Below are positions 19,283 to 29,418 of a DNA stretch of 64,000 nt, piece after piece. Within the stretch, counting starts at the first letter, position 1, and the number at the start of each line of letters is the position of its first letter. The DNA comes from Opitutaceae bacterium (GTDB taxonomy: Bacteria > Verrucomicrobiota > Verrucomicrobiia > Opitutales > Opitutaceae). The DNA lies in assembly GCA_030648295.1 (NCBI GenBank), contig JAUSID010000083.1, positions 23,338 through 87,337 on the forward strand, written 5' to 3'. The notes below the pieces were generated by a model. It did no database searches and was not told the origin of the DNA. It was given only the letters and a program-made list of their open reading frames with translations. A program made the translations under genes and the position numbers.

Positions 19283-20710
19283 CTACCGCCAGTCGTAGCG
19301 GACACGGTAAGTCACGATCCGCTCCTCATCCGGTTTCACCGGAATCTCGAACTCGATCGTCTGGGCGTCCTTTTTCGTGAAATCAGCGGACTTCTGGAGA
19401 ATCGTCCAGTTCGTCCAGCGATACAGGTGCTCGACGACGCGCACCTGCACGGGTTCGGCCTTGCGATTGCGGATTCGGATTTCGAATCCCTCTTCGGCGT
19501 AATCCTGCCGGTTCTGCCCCTGGAAATCGGTGCGAATCCGTTCGCCGACCACATCGAACGCGTCACCCGTCTTGACGCGGATTAATTCGTTCTTCGCGGT
19601 ATGATCGAGTTCGTTCTCACCGGTGAATTCGATCCGGCCATCGACGTCGTCGCGCCGGTAGAAACGCATCCGGCCTTTTGGCAGCGGCAGCCCGAGTTTG
19701 TTCGCCTCGCTGTTCTTGAACTCGCGCATGACCCAAACCTTCTTGTTCCCCTGCGTGCCGTAGCCGGGGTCGCGGATCATCCCGCCGTGGAAAACACCGA
19801 ACATCGCCCCGCCGTCATACACGTAAACCACCGGCGCGGTCACACCGGTGGCGCGCATGAACTCCACCTGCTTCGTCTCGCGATCCCGCAGCGTCACGGC
19901 ACGGCCGAGCGAGTAGAGATGAAATTCATCGAATGCCTTCTCGGTCACCGCCGCGCTGTCGGCCATTGCCATGACGGCCATCTCGCGGCGCATCGCCCCC
20001 GATCTCGCCTCCATCGGCTGCATCTTGTTGACGTTCCCGGCCATGAGTTTCACCGATGCCTGCTCGAACATTTTACCGCTCTGGTTGTTGACCGTCACCC
20101 ACCCGACGATGTCGAGCATGTCGCCCTTCTCGGGGGCCACGAGATTGTAGGCCGCCTGCCAGCTCATCCCGCCGGTGATGTATCCGAGTTCGGCTACGAA
20201 CTTCGCCGGCTGTGGTGCCCCCAGCTGCCACGTGAGCGTCGGCTTCAGGATTCCATCTCCCGCCAGGGCCGGAAACAGCGGTTCGCCCGGAAGCGAGAAG
20301 CGGAGTTTGCCATCAACCTCGATGATCGGCGTGGTCGACTGGCCGCCGGGATTGTAGCCGCTGCGGATGACTTTGCCGCGGATGGGATACTCCTTGTTGT
20401 TCTGGTCGCGAACAATGAAGTCGAGTTCCCTGCCCTCGTTGAGCGACAGCAACAACCCCTGCGACATCACGTCCGCGCGATAACTCTGCTCGAGGATGCG
20501 CAACTGCACCCGGCCCGCGGGATCGCGGAGCACCACTGAATCCGGTTCCACCTGCGCCGTGGCCCCGGCAAAGGTGATGGCGTTCTCACCCGCCTTGAGC
20601 TCGAGCGGCACCCGCTCGCGAACGACGGCGAAATTCTGGTTGTAAATCGTGAGCGCCGGCTGGGCGGAGGCGACGGCCGCGACGGAGAAAACGGCGAGCA
20701 GGGCTTTCAT
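19283..20710 (-). CDS. DUF4139 domain-containing protein
   Basis: Signal peptide; LTIYNQNFAVVRERVPLELKAGENAITFAGATAQVEPDSVVLRD; C-term KKDAQTIEFEIPVKPDEERIVTYRVRYDW. Confidence 0.85.
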   Translation of the reverse strand: MKALLAVFSVAAVASAQPALTIYNQNFAVVRERVPLELKAGENAITFAGATAQVEPDSVVLRDPAGRVQLRILEQSYRADVMSQGLLLSLNEGRELDFIVRDQNNKEYPIRGKVIRSGYNPGGQSTTPIIEVDGKLRFSLPGEPLFPALAGDGILKPTLTWQLGAPQPAKFVAELGYITGGMSWQAAYNLVAPEKGDMLDIVGWVTVNNQSGKMFEQASVKLMAGNVNKMQPMEARSGAMRREMAVMAMADSAAVTEKAFDEFHLYSLGRAVTLRDRETKQVEFMRATGVTAPVVYVYDGGAMFGVFHGGMIRDPGYGTQGNKKVWVMREFKNSEANKLGLPLPKGRMRFYRRDDVDGRIEFTGENELDHTAKNELIRVKTGDAFDVVGERIRTDFQGQNRQDYAEEGFEIRIRNRKAEPVQVRVVEHLYRWTNWTILQKSADFTKKDAQTIEFEIPVKPDEERIVTYRVRYDWR

Positions 20711-20815
20711 GGCTGAAAAACTAACTTGAAGCCACCAACGCGCGAGCCGGGAGTTTCTTAGGTCTGCGCTGTGCAAAAACCTTGTTTAGGTTTTCGCGTG
20801 GCGAAACCCTCCTGC

Positions 20816-22819
20816 ATGGAGTTCGTCCTCGACCCGTCATCCTCGCCGCACGGCATCCCGGCGATCGACTTCCGTGCCCAGCTCAACGACGAGCAATTCG
20901 CGGCGGTGACGGCGGAACCCGGGCCGCTGCTGGTGCTGGCGGGCGCGGGCTCGGGCAAGACGCGCACCCTCACCTATCGCGTCGCCTACCTGCTTTCCCA
21001 GGGCGTGCGCCCGGGCGAAATTCTGCTGCTGACGTTCACGAACAAGGCGGCGAAGGAAATGCTGCACCGGGTGCAGGATCTCACCGGGGTGGAACCCGCT
21101 CGTTTCTGGGGCGGTACGTTTCATAGCATCGGCCATCGCGCCTTGCGCATGCACGGCGAGACGATCGGATTGCCCCGGACGTTCACGATCCTCGACGCCG
21201 AAGAGTCGGAGGGGGTTTTGCGCGATGCCGTGGAGGCGAGCGACAAGACCTTTTTCAAGGACAAGACCCATCCGCGGCCGGGTCCGCTGCATTCCATCAT
21301 CTCGATGTCGCGCAACACCCAGCTTGCGATCGGCGAGACGATCAGCCGTTTTTTTCCCCAGCACCAGGAGATCGCCGACCGGGTGCCGCTGTTCGCGACG
21401 AAATACGCGGAGAAAAAACGCGAGGCCAGCGTCCTCGATTACGACGATCTGCTGGAACACTGGCTGGATCTGCTGAAGCGCTCGCCCGAAACGGCGGCGT
21501 ATTTTTCCCACCGGTTCCGCCACGTGCTGGTCGACGAATACCAGGACACGAACGTGCTCCAGTCGCAGATCGTCGATCTCATCGGCTCGCATCACCGCGT
21601 GATGGCGGTGGGCGACGACGCGCAGTGCATCTACACGTGGCGCGGCGCGAACGTGGAAAACATCCTGATGTTCCCCGATCGCCATCCGGGCACGCAGATT
21701 CACCGGATTGAGACGAATTACCGTTCGACGCCGCAGATCCTCAACCTGGCGAACGGCGTGCTGCTCGCGCAGCCGAAAGGCCGGGCGTTCGAGAAGGAAC
21801 TGCGGCCGCATCGCGCGAATTCCGAAAAACCGTATCTCGTCGAGGCGATGGACGGCCGCGAGCAGGCGCAGTTCATCGTGCAGCGGATTCGCGGGCTGGT
21901 GGACGAGGGCTGCTCCCTGCATGACATCGCGATCCTCTATCGCGCCCACTTCCAGGCGCTCGACATCCAGCTGGAACTGTCGCGGCTGCAAATCCCGTAT
22001 CAAATCACCAGCGGCGTCCGGTTTTTCGAGCAGGCGCATATCCGTGATCTCGTGGCCCTGCTCCGATTCGTGTACAACCCGAGCGACACCGCGGCGTGGA
22101 ACCGGATTGCGGTGCTGCTGCCGAAGGTTGGCGACAAGAACGCGCAAAAGCTGCACGCCGCCGCGCTCGATCATGCCCGGCTGATGCAGCAAAACCTCAT
22201 CGACGCGCTGGCGACTGACGACGTGCGGTCGAAGGTACCGACCGCGGCGAAGGAGGAATGGCCCAAGCTGATCGCTTCGCTGCAGCAAGTGAGCGAGATG
22301 ATGCGGACGATGAAGCCGCACAATGCGGTCGAGATTGCGATCGACGGCTGGTATGGCGACTACCTGAAGGGCGCGTTTGCGAATTACGTTTCGCGGCTCG
22401 ACGATTTGAAATCGATGATCGGTTTCGCGAGCCGGTACGAGGACATGCAGGATCTGCTCGCGCAGATCATGCTGCTGAATTCGGAGACGAGTGATCGTTC
22501 GGCCGATCCGGACGCGGATGCCTTGCGGCTCACGACGGTGCACCAGGCGAAGGGACTCGAGTTTTCAGCCGTTTTCATCATCGGGCTGGCCGAGGGCATG
22601 TTTCCGCTGCGCCGCGCGATCGAGAATAACGACGTCGAAGAGGAGCGGCGGCTCTTCTACGTGGCGGTGACGCGGGCGAGGGACGAGTTGTATCTGTGCT
22701 ACCCGAAGGTGAACACAAAAGGCGGCCCCGCGATGCTCATGACCCCGAGCCGTTTTCTCCAGGAGCTTTCGAGCAATCTATATCAGCCCTTGCGGATCCG
22801 GCGGAGCTTCGCGTGGTGA
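20816..22819 (+). CDS. UvrD/PcrA/Rep-family ATP-dependent DNA helicase
   Basis: LNDEQFAAVTAEPGPLLVLAGAGSGKTRTLTYR, VLVDEYQDTNVLQSQIV, VGDDAQCIYTWRGANVENIL, TTVHQAKGLEFSAVFIIGLAEGMFP. Confidence 0.95.
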   Translation: MEFVLDPSSSPHGIPAIDFRAQLNDEQFAAVTAEPGPLLVLAGAGSGKTRTLTYRVAYLLSQGVRPGEILLLTFTNKAAKEMLHRVQDLTGVEPARFWGGTFHSIGHRALRMHGETIGLPRTFTILDAEESEGVLRDAVEASDKTFFKDKTHPRPGPLHSIISMSRNTQLAIGETISRFFPQHQEIADRVPLFATKYAEKKREASVLDYDDLLEHWLDLLKRSPETAAYFSHRFRHVLVDEYQDTNVLQSQIVDLIGSHHRVMAVGDDAQCIYTWRGANVENILMFPDRHPGTQIHRIETNYRSTPQILNLANGVLLAQPKGRAFEKELRPHRANSEKPYLVEAMDGREQAQFIVQRIRGLVDEGCSLHDIAILYRAHFQALDIQLELSRLQIPYQITSGVRFFEQAHIRDLVALLRFVYNPSDTAAWNRIAVLLPKVGDKNAQKLHAAALDHARLMQQNLIDALATDDVRSKVPTAAKEEWPKLIASLQQVSEMMRTMKPHNAVEIAIDGWYGDYLKGAFANYVSRLDDLKSMIGFASRYEDMQDLLAQIMLLNSETSDRSADPDADALRLTTVHQAKGLEFSAVFIIGLAEGMFPLRRAIENNDVEEERRLFYVAVTRARDELYLCYPKVNTKGGPAMLMTPSRFLQELSSNLYQPLRIRRSFAW

Positions 22820-22829
22820 GAGCGGATAG

Positions 22830-23052
22830 ATGAAACGCTCACGGGTTCCACTGCGAAAGCCATTCAGATCGCCATCGTAGCGGAAGCCGTAAGGCTTTCG
22901 CCATGTGCGTTCGAGCGCGCATCGTGAAACGCTCACGGACTTTCGCTCAGGTACACGCGGCACGGCACATGGCGAAACGCTCACGCGTTCCGCTACAGAA
23001 TCCATTCCGATCGCCATCGTAGCGGAAGCCGTAAGGCTTTCGCCGTCTGCGC
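22830..23052. repeat. Cluster of family C REPs (GTAG + CGGAACGC-GTGA-GCGTTTCG and CGGAAGCC-GTAA-GGCTTTCG variants)
   Basis: Units at ~22830 (degenerate), 22877-22900, ~22922 (degenerate), 22973-22996, 23019-23042. Confidence 0.85.
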
Positions 23053-23804
23053 GCCGACGAAACGCTCACGCGTTCCGCTACGGGGCGCACGCTGAATTCC
23101 CGTCGTAGCGGAACGCGTGAGCGTTTCGTCGCTTGCGGGCACCGTCCTTGGACATTAATTCATGCCGCGTGCCCCATGACTCTACACGGCACGTAGGCCG
23201 TCTGCTCCGACTGCAGGAAGAATATTACCGCGGTCTGTCATTCGTCCATTGGTCGATGACGATGGAAAGCCGATCGCAGGGCTGGTTGGATGCACTGCAT
23301 CACGCCAAGGTGCGGGAGCTCTTGTGTCATGCGCTCGGCCGTTACGGTGTTGTTTGTCCAGCGTATTGTCTCATGCCGGATCACGGTCACTTTCTTTGGA
23401 TCGGGCTCAATGAGATGAGCGATCAAAGGCTCGCGGCCGCTGCCTTTCGTGAAGGGTGGAACTTTGAGCTGCGCCCGGGAGGCCGCCAGCTGCAGCGCCA
23501 GCCATTCGACCATGTGCTACGTGAAGAGGAACGCGAGCGGGGTGCGTTCGCCGCTGTTGCCCAGTATATTTTCGAGAACCCCGTGCGGGCGGGGCTGGTT
23601 GAAAAGTGGGAGAACTACCCGTTCCTCGGCGCTTTAGTTCCTGGCTATCCGATCCTGGATCCGCGTGAAGAGGATTATTGGGATCGGTTCTGGCGGATAT
23701 ACGGCAGACTTGCTGGATCGGTGTGAAGCCGACGAAACGCTCACGCGTTCCGCTACGGGGCGCACGCTGAATTCCCGTCGTAGCGGAACGCGTGAGCGTT
23801 TCGT
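23053..23804 (+). mobile_element. REPtron: RAYT gene bracketed by two identical 77 bp double-REP blocks
   Basis: 23053-23129 and 23728-23804 read identically: gccgacgaaacgctcacgcgttccgctacggggcgcacgctgaattcccgtcgtagcggaacgcgtgagcgtttcgt. Confidence 0.85.
23133..23726 (+). CDS. REP-associated tyrosine transposase (RAYT / TnpA_REP); N-terminus uncertain
   Basis: CPAYCLMPDHGHFLWIGL (HUH-type motif, read as H-G-H) and FAAVAQYIFENPVRAGLVEKWENYPF (catalytic Tyr helix). Confidence 0.85.
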   Translation: MRAPSLDINSCRVPHDSTRHVGRLLRLQEEYYRGLSFVHWSMTMESRSQGWLDALHHAKVRELLCHALGRYGVVCPAYCLMPDHGHFLWIGLNEMSDQRLAAAAFREGWNFELRPGGRQLQRQPFDHVLREEERERGAFAAVAQYIFENPVRAGLVEKWENYPFLGALVPGYPILDPREEDYWDRFWRIYGRLAGSV

Positions 23805-23872
23805 GCACGTTCGAACGGAACCACGCGAGCAGCGTTTCGTCTCGCTACCGGTGCTGCCGGTTCGCCAATCCT

Positions 23873-23896
23873 TCGAAAGCCTTACGGTTTCCGCTA
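23873..23896 (-). repeat. Family C REP, GGCTTTCG variant
   Basis: cgaaagccttacggtttccgctac. Confidence 0.75.
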
Positions 23897-26023
23897 CCCC
23901 GAACGTCTCTCGTCGGAACCCCGGAACCACGGCTTCTGTGGCTTCGGGCCGCGGCGCGCACATGGCGCGCCGGTTGATGGGCGGCCGCCTTCCCGCGTCG
24001 CGGGTCTGCCGCCGCACGATCCGGAGCCCGGTTGTCCCGAGTGCCAGCCGCTGCCGGGGCGCAGCCAGCCACCGCGATCGTCCTCCACCAGAATCTCCGC
24101 CTTCGCCCCGCCACCGAGCAGCTTCGCCGCCGCCTCGTCGAGACCGAGCCGCTTCATCGCGGTGCGGAGCGCGCCGCGCAGTTCCGGCTTGTACCAAAAG
24201 AAGAAACTCCGCTGCTCCTGCTTTTCCTCCGGCGTCTTCGCGACGCACACCGGCTGCCCGGTATACGGATGCAATCCCGTCGCGTAAATTTCCGTCGCCA
24301 CCGTCATCGGCGTCGGGGTGAAGTCCTGCACCTGCTCGAGTTTGAACCCGAGTTCCTTCGTCTTCACCGCGACGTCCGCCATGTCCTGCAGTTTCGACCC
24401 CGGATGTGAGCTGATGAAATACGGCACAATCTGGAGCTGGAGCTTCCCGAGCTTCTTTTTCGCCGCGTCGAACTTTTCCTTGAACTGGTAGAAATACCGG
24501 AACGACGGCTTGCGCATCACCCGCAGCACTTCGTCCGACGTGTGCTCCGGCGCGACCTTCAGCCGGCCGGAAACGTGATGCGCCACGAGTTCCTCCACGT
24601 ACCGCTCATGGCTTTCCTTCGCCTTTGGCTTCGCGTGCTCGTGCAGGAACAAATCGTAACGGATTCCGCTGGTGACGAACGCGTGCTTCACCCCCGGCGT
24701 CTCGCGCACCGCCTCGTAGATCTCGAGTAGCGGGCTGTGGTCCGTATCCAGATTCCGGCACACCTGCGGCCAGATGCAGCTCGGCCGGATGCACGCGTCG
24801 CACACGCTCTGGTCGATGCCCTTCATCCGGTACATGTTCGCCGACGGGCCGCCCAGATCCGTGATCGTGCCGTGGAAGTCGGGCATCCGCTTGATCACCT
24901 CCACCTCCTTCAGGATGCTTTCCTTGCTCCGGCTGGCGACGAACTTTCCCTGGTGCGCGGAAATGGTGCAGAAGCTGCAGCCGCCAAAACACCCGCGGTG
25001 CATGTTGATCGAGTGCTTGATCATTTCATACGCGGGAATCGGATCGCGCTTCCGATAGCGCGGGTGCGGCAGCCGCGTGTACGGCAGGTCGAAACTCGCG
25101 TCGATCTGCTGCTCGGCCATCGTCGGATACGGCGGATTCACCACCAGCAGCCGCTCGCCGGTGAGCTGCACCAGCCGCCGGGCCCTCACCCGGTTCGACT
25201 CGACCTCGATTTGCTTGAAGTTCTTCGCGTACCGCGATCGATCCGCAAGGCATTCATCATGTGAATACAGGATGTGATCCTCCCAGTTCTGGTTCTTCGG
25301 CGGCGGCCCTCCGGCCGGCAGCAGCACGGCCGTTTGCGGGATCGTCTTGAGCGATGCAAACGGCACGCCCTGTTTCAACAGCCGCAACGCCTCCACCAGC
25401 GGCGACTCGCCCATCCCATAGACCAGCAGGTCGGCGCCGCTTTCGGCGAGGATCGTCGGCTTCGTGGTGTCGGACCAGTAATCGTAGTGCGTCACGCGGC
25501 GCAGGCTGGCCTCGATCCCGCCGATCATCACCGGCACGTCCGGAAATAATTCCTTCAAGATTCGCGTGTAGACGGTCACCGCGTAATCGGGCCGGAAGCC
25601 ATGCTCGCCGCCGGGCGTGTATGCGTCCTCCGCCCGCAGCCGCTTCGCCGCCGTGTAGCGGTTCACCATCGAATCCATGCAGCCGGACGTGACGCCGAAG
25701 AAAAGCCGGGGCGCGCCCAGTTTCTTGAAATCGCGCCGGTCATCGCGCCAGTTGGGTTGCGGCACAATCGCCACCCGCAGACCTTCCCGCTCGATCAATC
25801 GGGCCACCACGGCGGTGCCAAACGCCGGATGATCCACGTAGGCGTCACCGGAGATCAGGATGACATCGACGTAATCCCAGCCGCGCGCCTTCAGCTCGTC
25901 GCACGATGTCGGGAGCCACCGGGCAGGATCCCAGGTGGCGTCCAAAATCGGAGGGGTTACACGCGATGGGTGCAAGGGGAACGGCCCGAGACGCTCAACG
26001 CGGTCGCCGCCCGGCGCAAGCAT
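23894..26023 (-). CDS. ygiQ: YgiQ-family radical SAM protein
   Basis: GWDYVDVILISGDAYVDHPAFG, MIGGIEASLRRVTHYDYW, HRGCFGGCSFCTISAHQGKFVASRSKESILKE (CX3CX2C), DFTPTPMTVATEIYATGLHPYTG. Confidence 0.93.
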   Translation of the reverse strand: MLAPGGDRVERLGPFPLHPSRVTPPILDATWDPARWLPTSCDELKARGWDYVDVILISGDAYVDHPAFGTAVVARLIEREGLRVAIVPQPNWRDDRRDFKKLGAPRLFFGVTSGCMDSMVNRYTAAKRLRAEDAYTPGGEHGFRPDYAVTVYTRILKELFPDVPVMIGGIEASLRRVTHYDYWSDTTKPTILAESGADLLVYGMGESPLVEALRLLKQGVPFASLKTIPQTAVLLPAGGPPPKNQNWEDHILYSHDECLADRSRYAKNFKQIEVESNRVRARRLVQLTGERLLVVNPPYPTMAEQQIDASFDLPYTRLPHPRYRKRDPIPAYEMIKHSINMHRGCFGGCSFCTISAHQGKFVASRSKESILKEVEVIKRMPDFHGTITDLGGPSANMYRMKGIDQSVCDACIRPSCIWPQVCRNLDTDHSPLLEIYEAVRETPGVKHAFVTSGIRYDLFLHEHAKPKAKESHERYVEELVAHHVSGRLKVAPEHTSDEVLRVMRKPSFRYFYQFKEKFDAAKKKLGKLQLQIVPYFISSHPGSKLQDMADVAVKTKELGFKLEQVQDFTPTPMTVATEIYATGLHPYTGQPVCVAKTPEEKQEQRSFFFWYKPELRGALRTAMKRLGLDEAAAKLLGGGAKAEILVEDDRGGWLRPGSGWHSGQPGSGSCGGRPATREGGRPSTGAPCARRGPKPQKPWFRGSDERRSG

Positions 26024-26046
26024 CGCGTGGGAATAGCGCTTCCCCT

Positions 26047-26072
26047 TGGGAGCGCGGGCGTCTCGCCCGCAA
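26047..26072 (+). repeat. Family A REP
   Basis: tgggagcgcgggcgtctcgcccgcaa. Confidence 0.85.
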
Positions 26073-26282
26073 CGGCTCGGCGCGAACCGGAGTCCCGTGG
26101 CCTCAGGATGGGGAAGAATGAACGAGAATGAGGAACGAGCCGGAGACGGCGGTGGGCCGTGGGCACAAAAAATGGACGACTTCTGCCTCACCCACGGCCG
26201 ACTACTGATCCAGATTGCGATCACGCCACGGTTGACCCGCGTGCCCGGGTATTTTTCGCTCCGTTCGATTTTCTCCGCCTCC

Positions 26283-27380
<1,098 letters not shown>

Positions 27381-27541
27381 CCCATCAGGGCGTGCGTCCG
27401 CGCCGCCATGCCGCGCGCCCAATGTCTCCGCGAGGTCGTGCAAACATGTCACGTATTACGTGACATGTTCGTTCACCGTTTCCTCCGTTTCCACCCGCTC
27501 GATCAACATGGCGCGCGAGTCACGCAGCTTCGGCTCGCCGG

Positions 27542-28027
27542 TTACAGCCGGCGGCCGCGAACGAGCAGCAGGTTCGTCGGCATCCGGAAGCACTCCGATG
27601 CCGGCACTCCCTGGCAAAACCGCTCCGCCTCCCTGATCACTTCGCGCAGAATCGCGGGCTGCGGATATTTCGCCAGGTAGCACTGCGCGCCGCATTGCAG
27701 CGCCTGCTTGATGTCCTGCGGATCGTCGGACGACGACAGCATGATCACCGGGAGGCCGTCGAGGGCGCTTTGCGTGCGAATCCAGCGCAGAACGTCATGG
27801 CCGGTCATGGCGGGCATTTTCACGTCGAGAAAACAGAGCAGTGGACGGATCGCTTTCATCGATCCCTGCACGAACGCGCTGAGCGTCGCGATCACTTCCT
27901 CGCCGGCGCGGAAAAATTGAATCGGATGCGGAACCGCGGCCTTGCGCAGCAGCAACTGAAGCAGGTTCACATCATCGGCATCGTCATCCACTGCGACGAT
28001 GATGCTCGCATCCGGGGTAGTACTCAT
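27542..28027 (-). CDS. Receiver-only response regulator (Rcp1/CheY-like)
   Basis: VDDDADDVNLLQLLL..., RPLLCFLDVKMPAMTGHDVLRWIRTQ, PVIMLSSSDDPQDIKQALQCGAQCYLAK. Confidence 0.9.
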   Translation of the reverse strand: MSTTPDASIIVAVDDDADDVNLLQLLLRKAAVPHPIQFFRAGEEVIATLSAFVQGSMKAIRPLLCFLDVKMPAMTGHDVLRWIRTQSALDGLPVIMLSSSDDPQDIKQALQCGAQCYLAKYPQPAILREVIREAERFCQGVPASECFRMPTNLLLVRGRRL

Positions 28028-28245
28028 GGCCGTAATTGACATGGCGCGACAGACCACAGCGCCCCGAATCAGAAACCGCCACCAATGCATTTCGGAATTT
28101 TTTGACGACCTTCCATCCGACATTTTAGTGCCGTGGCCAAGGGAACTTTCCCCACGGTGCGCGCAGGATTTGTGGACGACCTTCGGTTCCCACCGGACGC
28201 CCTGCGCCGAACCGCGGCAATCACCGGCACCACCGGGGCGCGATA

Positions 28246-28665
28246 TCAGGCGGTCCCCAATCGCTCGACCTCCGCCACGAGTTGGACGCGGTTGAACGGT
28301 TTCAGCAGCACCTGGTTTGCGCCAATCCCCTTCGCGATGCGCAAACACTCGCCGGCCGTCATGTATTTTCCGCCGCCCGAAATCGCGAGGATCTTGGTTT
28401 CAGGGCTCATCCGTTTTGCCGCGAGCAATACGTCGAGACCGTCGCCGTCAGGCATCAGCACGTCCGTGATGACGAGATCGATTTTGCGGTCCCTCATCAA
28501 CCGCACGACTTCATCCCCGCCCGCGGCGCAGATCACGGTGTGCCCGGCATCCTCGAGCCACTGCTTGGCCAGGAACGTGATTTCCTCCACATCGTCGGCC
28601 ACCACGATGGTCAGTGGTTTTGCAGTCCGGAACGAAAGATCCTGAGGTGTCGTCACCGGAATCAT
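28246..28665 (-). CDS. Receiver-only response regulator
   Basis: TIVVADDVEEITFLAKQWLEDAGHTVICAAGGDEVVRLMRDRKIDLVITDVLMPDGDGLDVL...LAISGGGKYMTAGECLRIAKGIGANQVLLKPF. Confidence 0.9.
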   Translation of the reverse strand: MIPVTTPQDLSFRTAKPLTIVVADDVEEITFLAKQWLEDAGHTVICAAGGDEVVRLMRDRKIDLVITDVLMPDGDGLDVLLAAKRMSPETKILAISGGGKYMTAGECLRIAKGIGANQVLLKPFNRVQLVAEVERLGTA

Positions 28666-28723
28666 GGTCTTTCCTATGCTTACAGTCCGTGGTTTCCGCC
28701 GGGGAAATCGAGCCGAAAAAAGT

Positions 28724-29140
28724 TCAGCGCGGGCTGACCTGATGCAACGCGGCGATCAATTGCGCGCGGTTGAAAGGCTTCTTGAGGATCTGGTCCGCGC
28801 CCACTCCCTTCGCCACCCGCAAACATGCATCCGCCGGCATGTTCCTGCCACCGCCGGAAATCGCCAGAATCCGTGTCGCCGGACGCAGCCGGTTCACCGC
28901 CAGGATCGCGTCCCAACCATCGCCCTCCGGCATGACGATGTCGGTGATCAGGACATCGAACGATTTCTCGCGGAGCAACCGCATGACGTCGCGGCCGTTC
29001 GCGGCACACGTCACCGTGTGGCCCGCTTCCTCGAGCCACCCTCTCACGAGTTCGACAATTTCGTGCACGTCATCGGCGATGACGATGTGCAAAGCTTTTT
29101 CCGCGGTCACAGTCGGTTGTTTTTTCCGGAGTGTAATCAT
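28724..29140 (-). CDS. Receiver-only response regulator
   Basis: HIVIADDVHEIVELVRGWLEEAGHTVTCAANGRDVMRLLREKSFDVLITDIVMPEGDGWDAI...LAISGGGRNMPADACLRVAKGVGADQILKKPF. Confidence 0.9.
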   Translation of the reverse strand: MITLRKKQPTVTAEKALHIVIADDVHEIVELVRGWLEEAGHTVTCAANGRDVMRLLREKSFDVLITDIVMPEGDGWDAILAVNRLRPATRILAISGGGRNMPADACLRVAKGVGADQILKKPFNRAQLIAALHQVSPR

Positions 29141-29248
29141 GGGGAGGAAGGGGGCTGTAATGCCGCGACCATAATGGCCGGCGGATACCCAGCAATGGGC
29201 AAGACTACCGCTTTTCCGGTAGATTGCGGGATTGCCGTCAGACCCAGG

Positions 29249-29395
29249 AACCGCGAATGGACTCCAATTCACGCGAATGAAGAGGGCGTCTTGGGGAGCA
29301 TGGAAACGATCAACCAAACGGTGACCACGGTTTCACTTGGGCAATCCTCCCCCTCCTCCTCTGGAATTTGCGTCCATTCGCGTTCATTCGCGGTT
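29249..29395. mobile_element. Foldback/MITE-like element with 10-bp iteron ends (family E)
   Basis: aaccgcgaatggactccaattcacgcgaat ... gaatttgcgtccattcgcgttcattcgcggtt; homologous to 63696-63843. Confidence 0.75.
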
Positions 29396-29418
29396 GTTCA
29401 CTGAATCGATCCGGCTGC

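Noticed and set aside
20837-22543. 568-aa minus-strand ORF opposite the UvrD-type helicase
   Set aside because: Shadow frame; helicase motifs are unambiguous on the plus strand.
22905-23108. Plus-strand ORF of 67 aa in the REP cluster
   Set aside because: Read-through of family C REPs (RETLTDFRSGTRG); no independent support.
22830-23129. REP cluster as a CRISPR-like array
   Set aside because: Repeats alternate orientation, spacers are irregular and partly repeated, and a RAYT rather than cas genes is adjacent.
23894-26023. Radical SAM protein as a RiPP maturase for the GHQPC peptides
   Set aside because: Sequence fits the conserved YgiQ family and it lies ~25 kb from the peptides.
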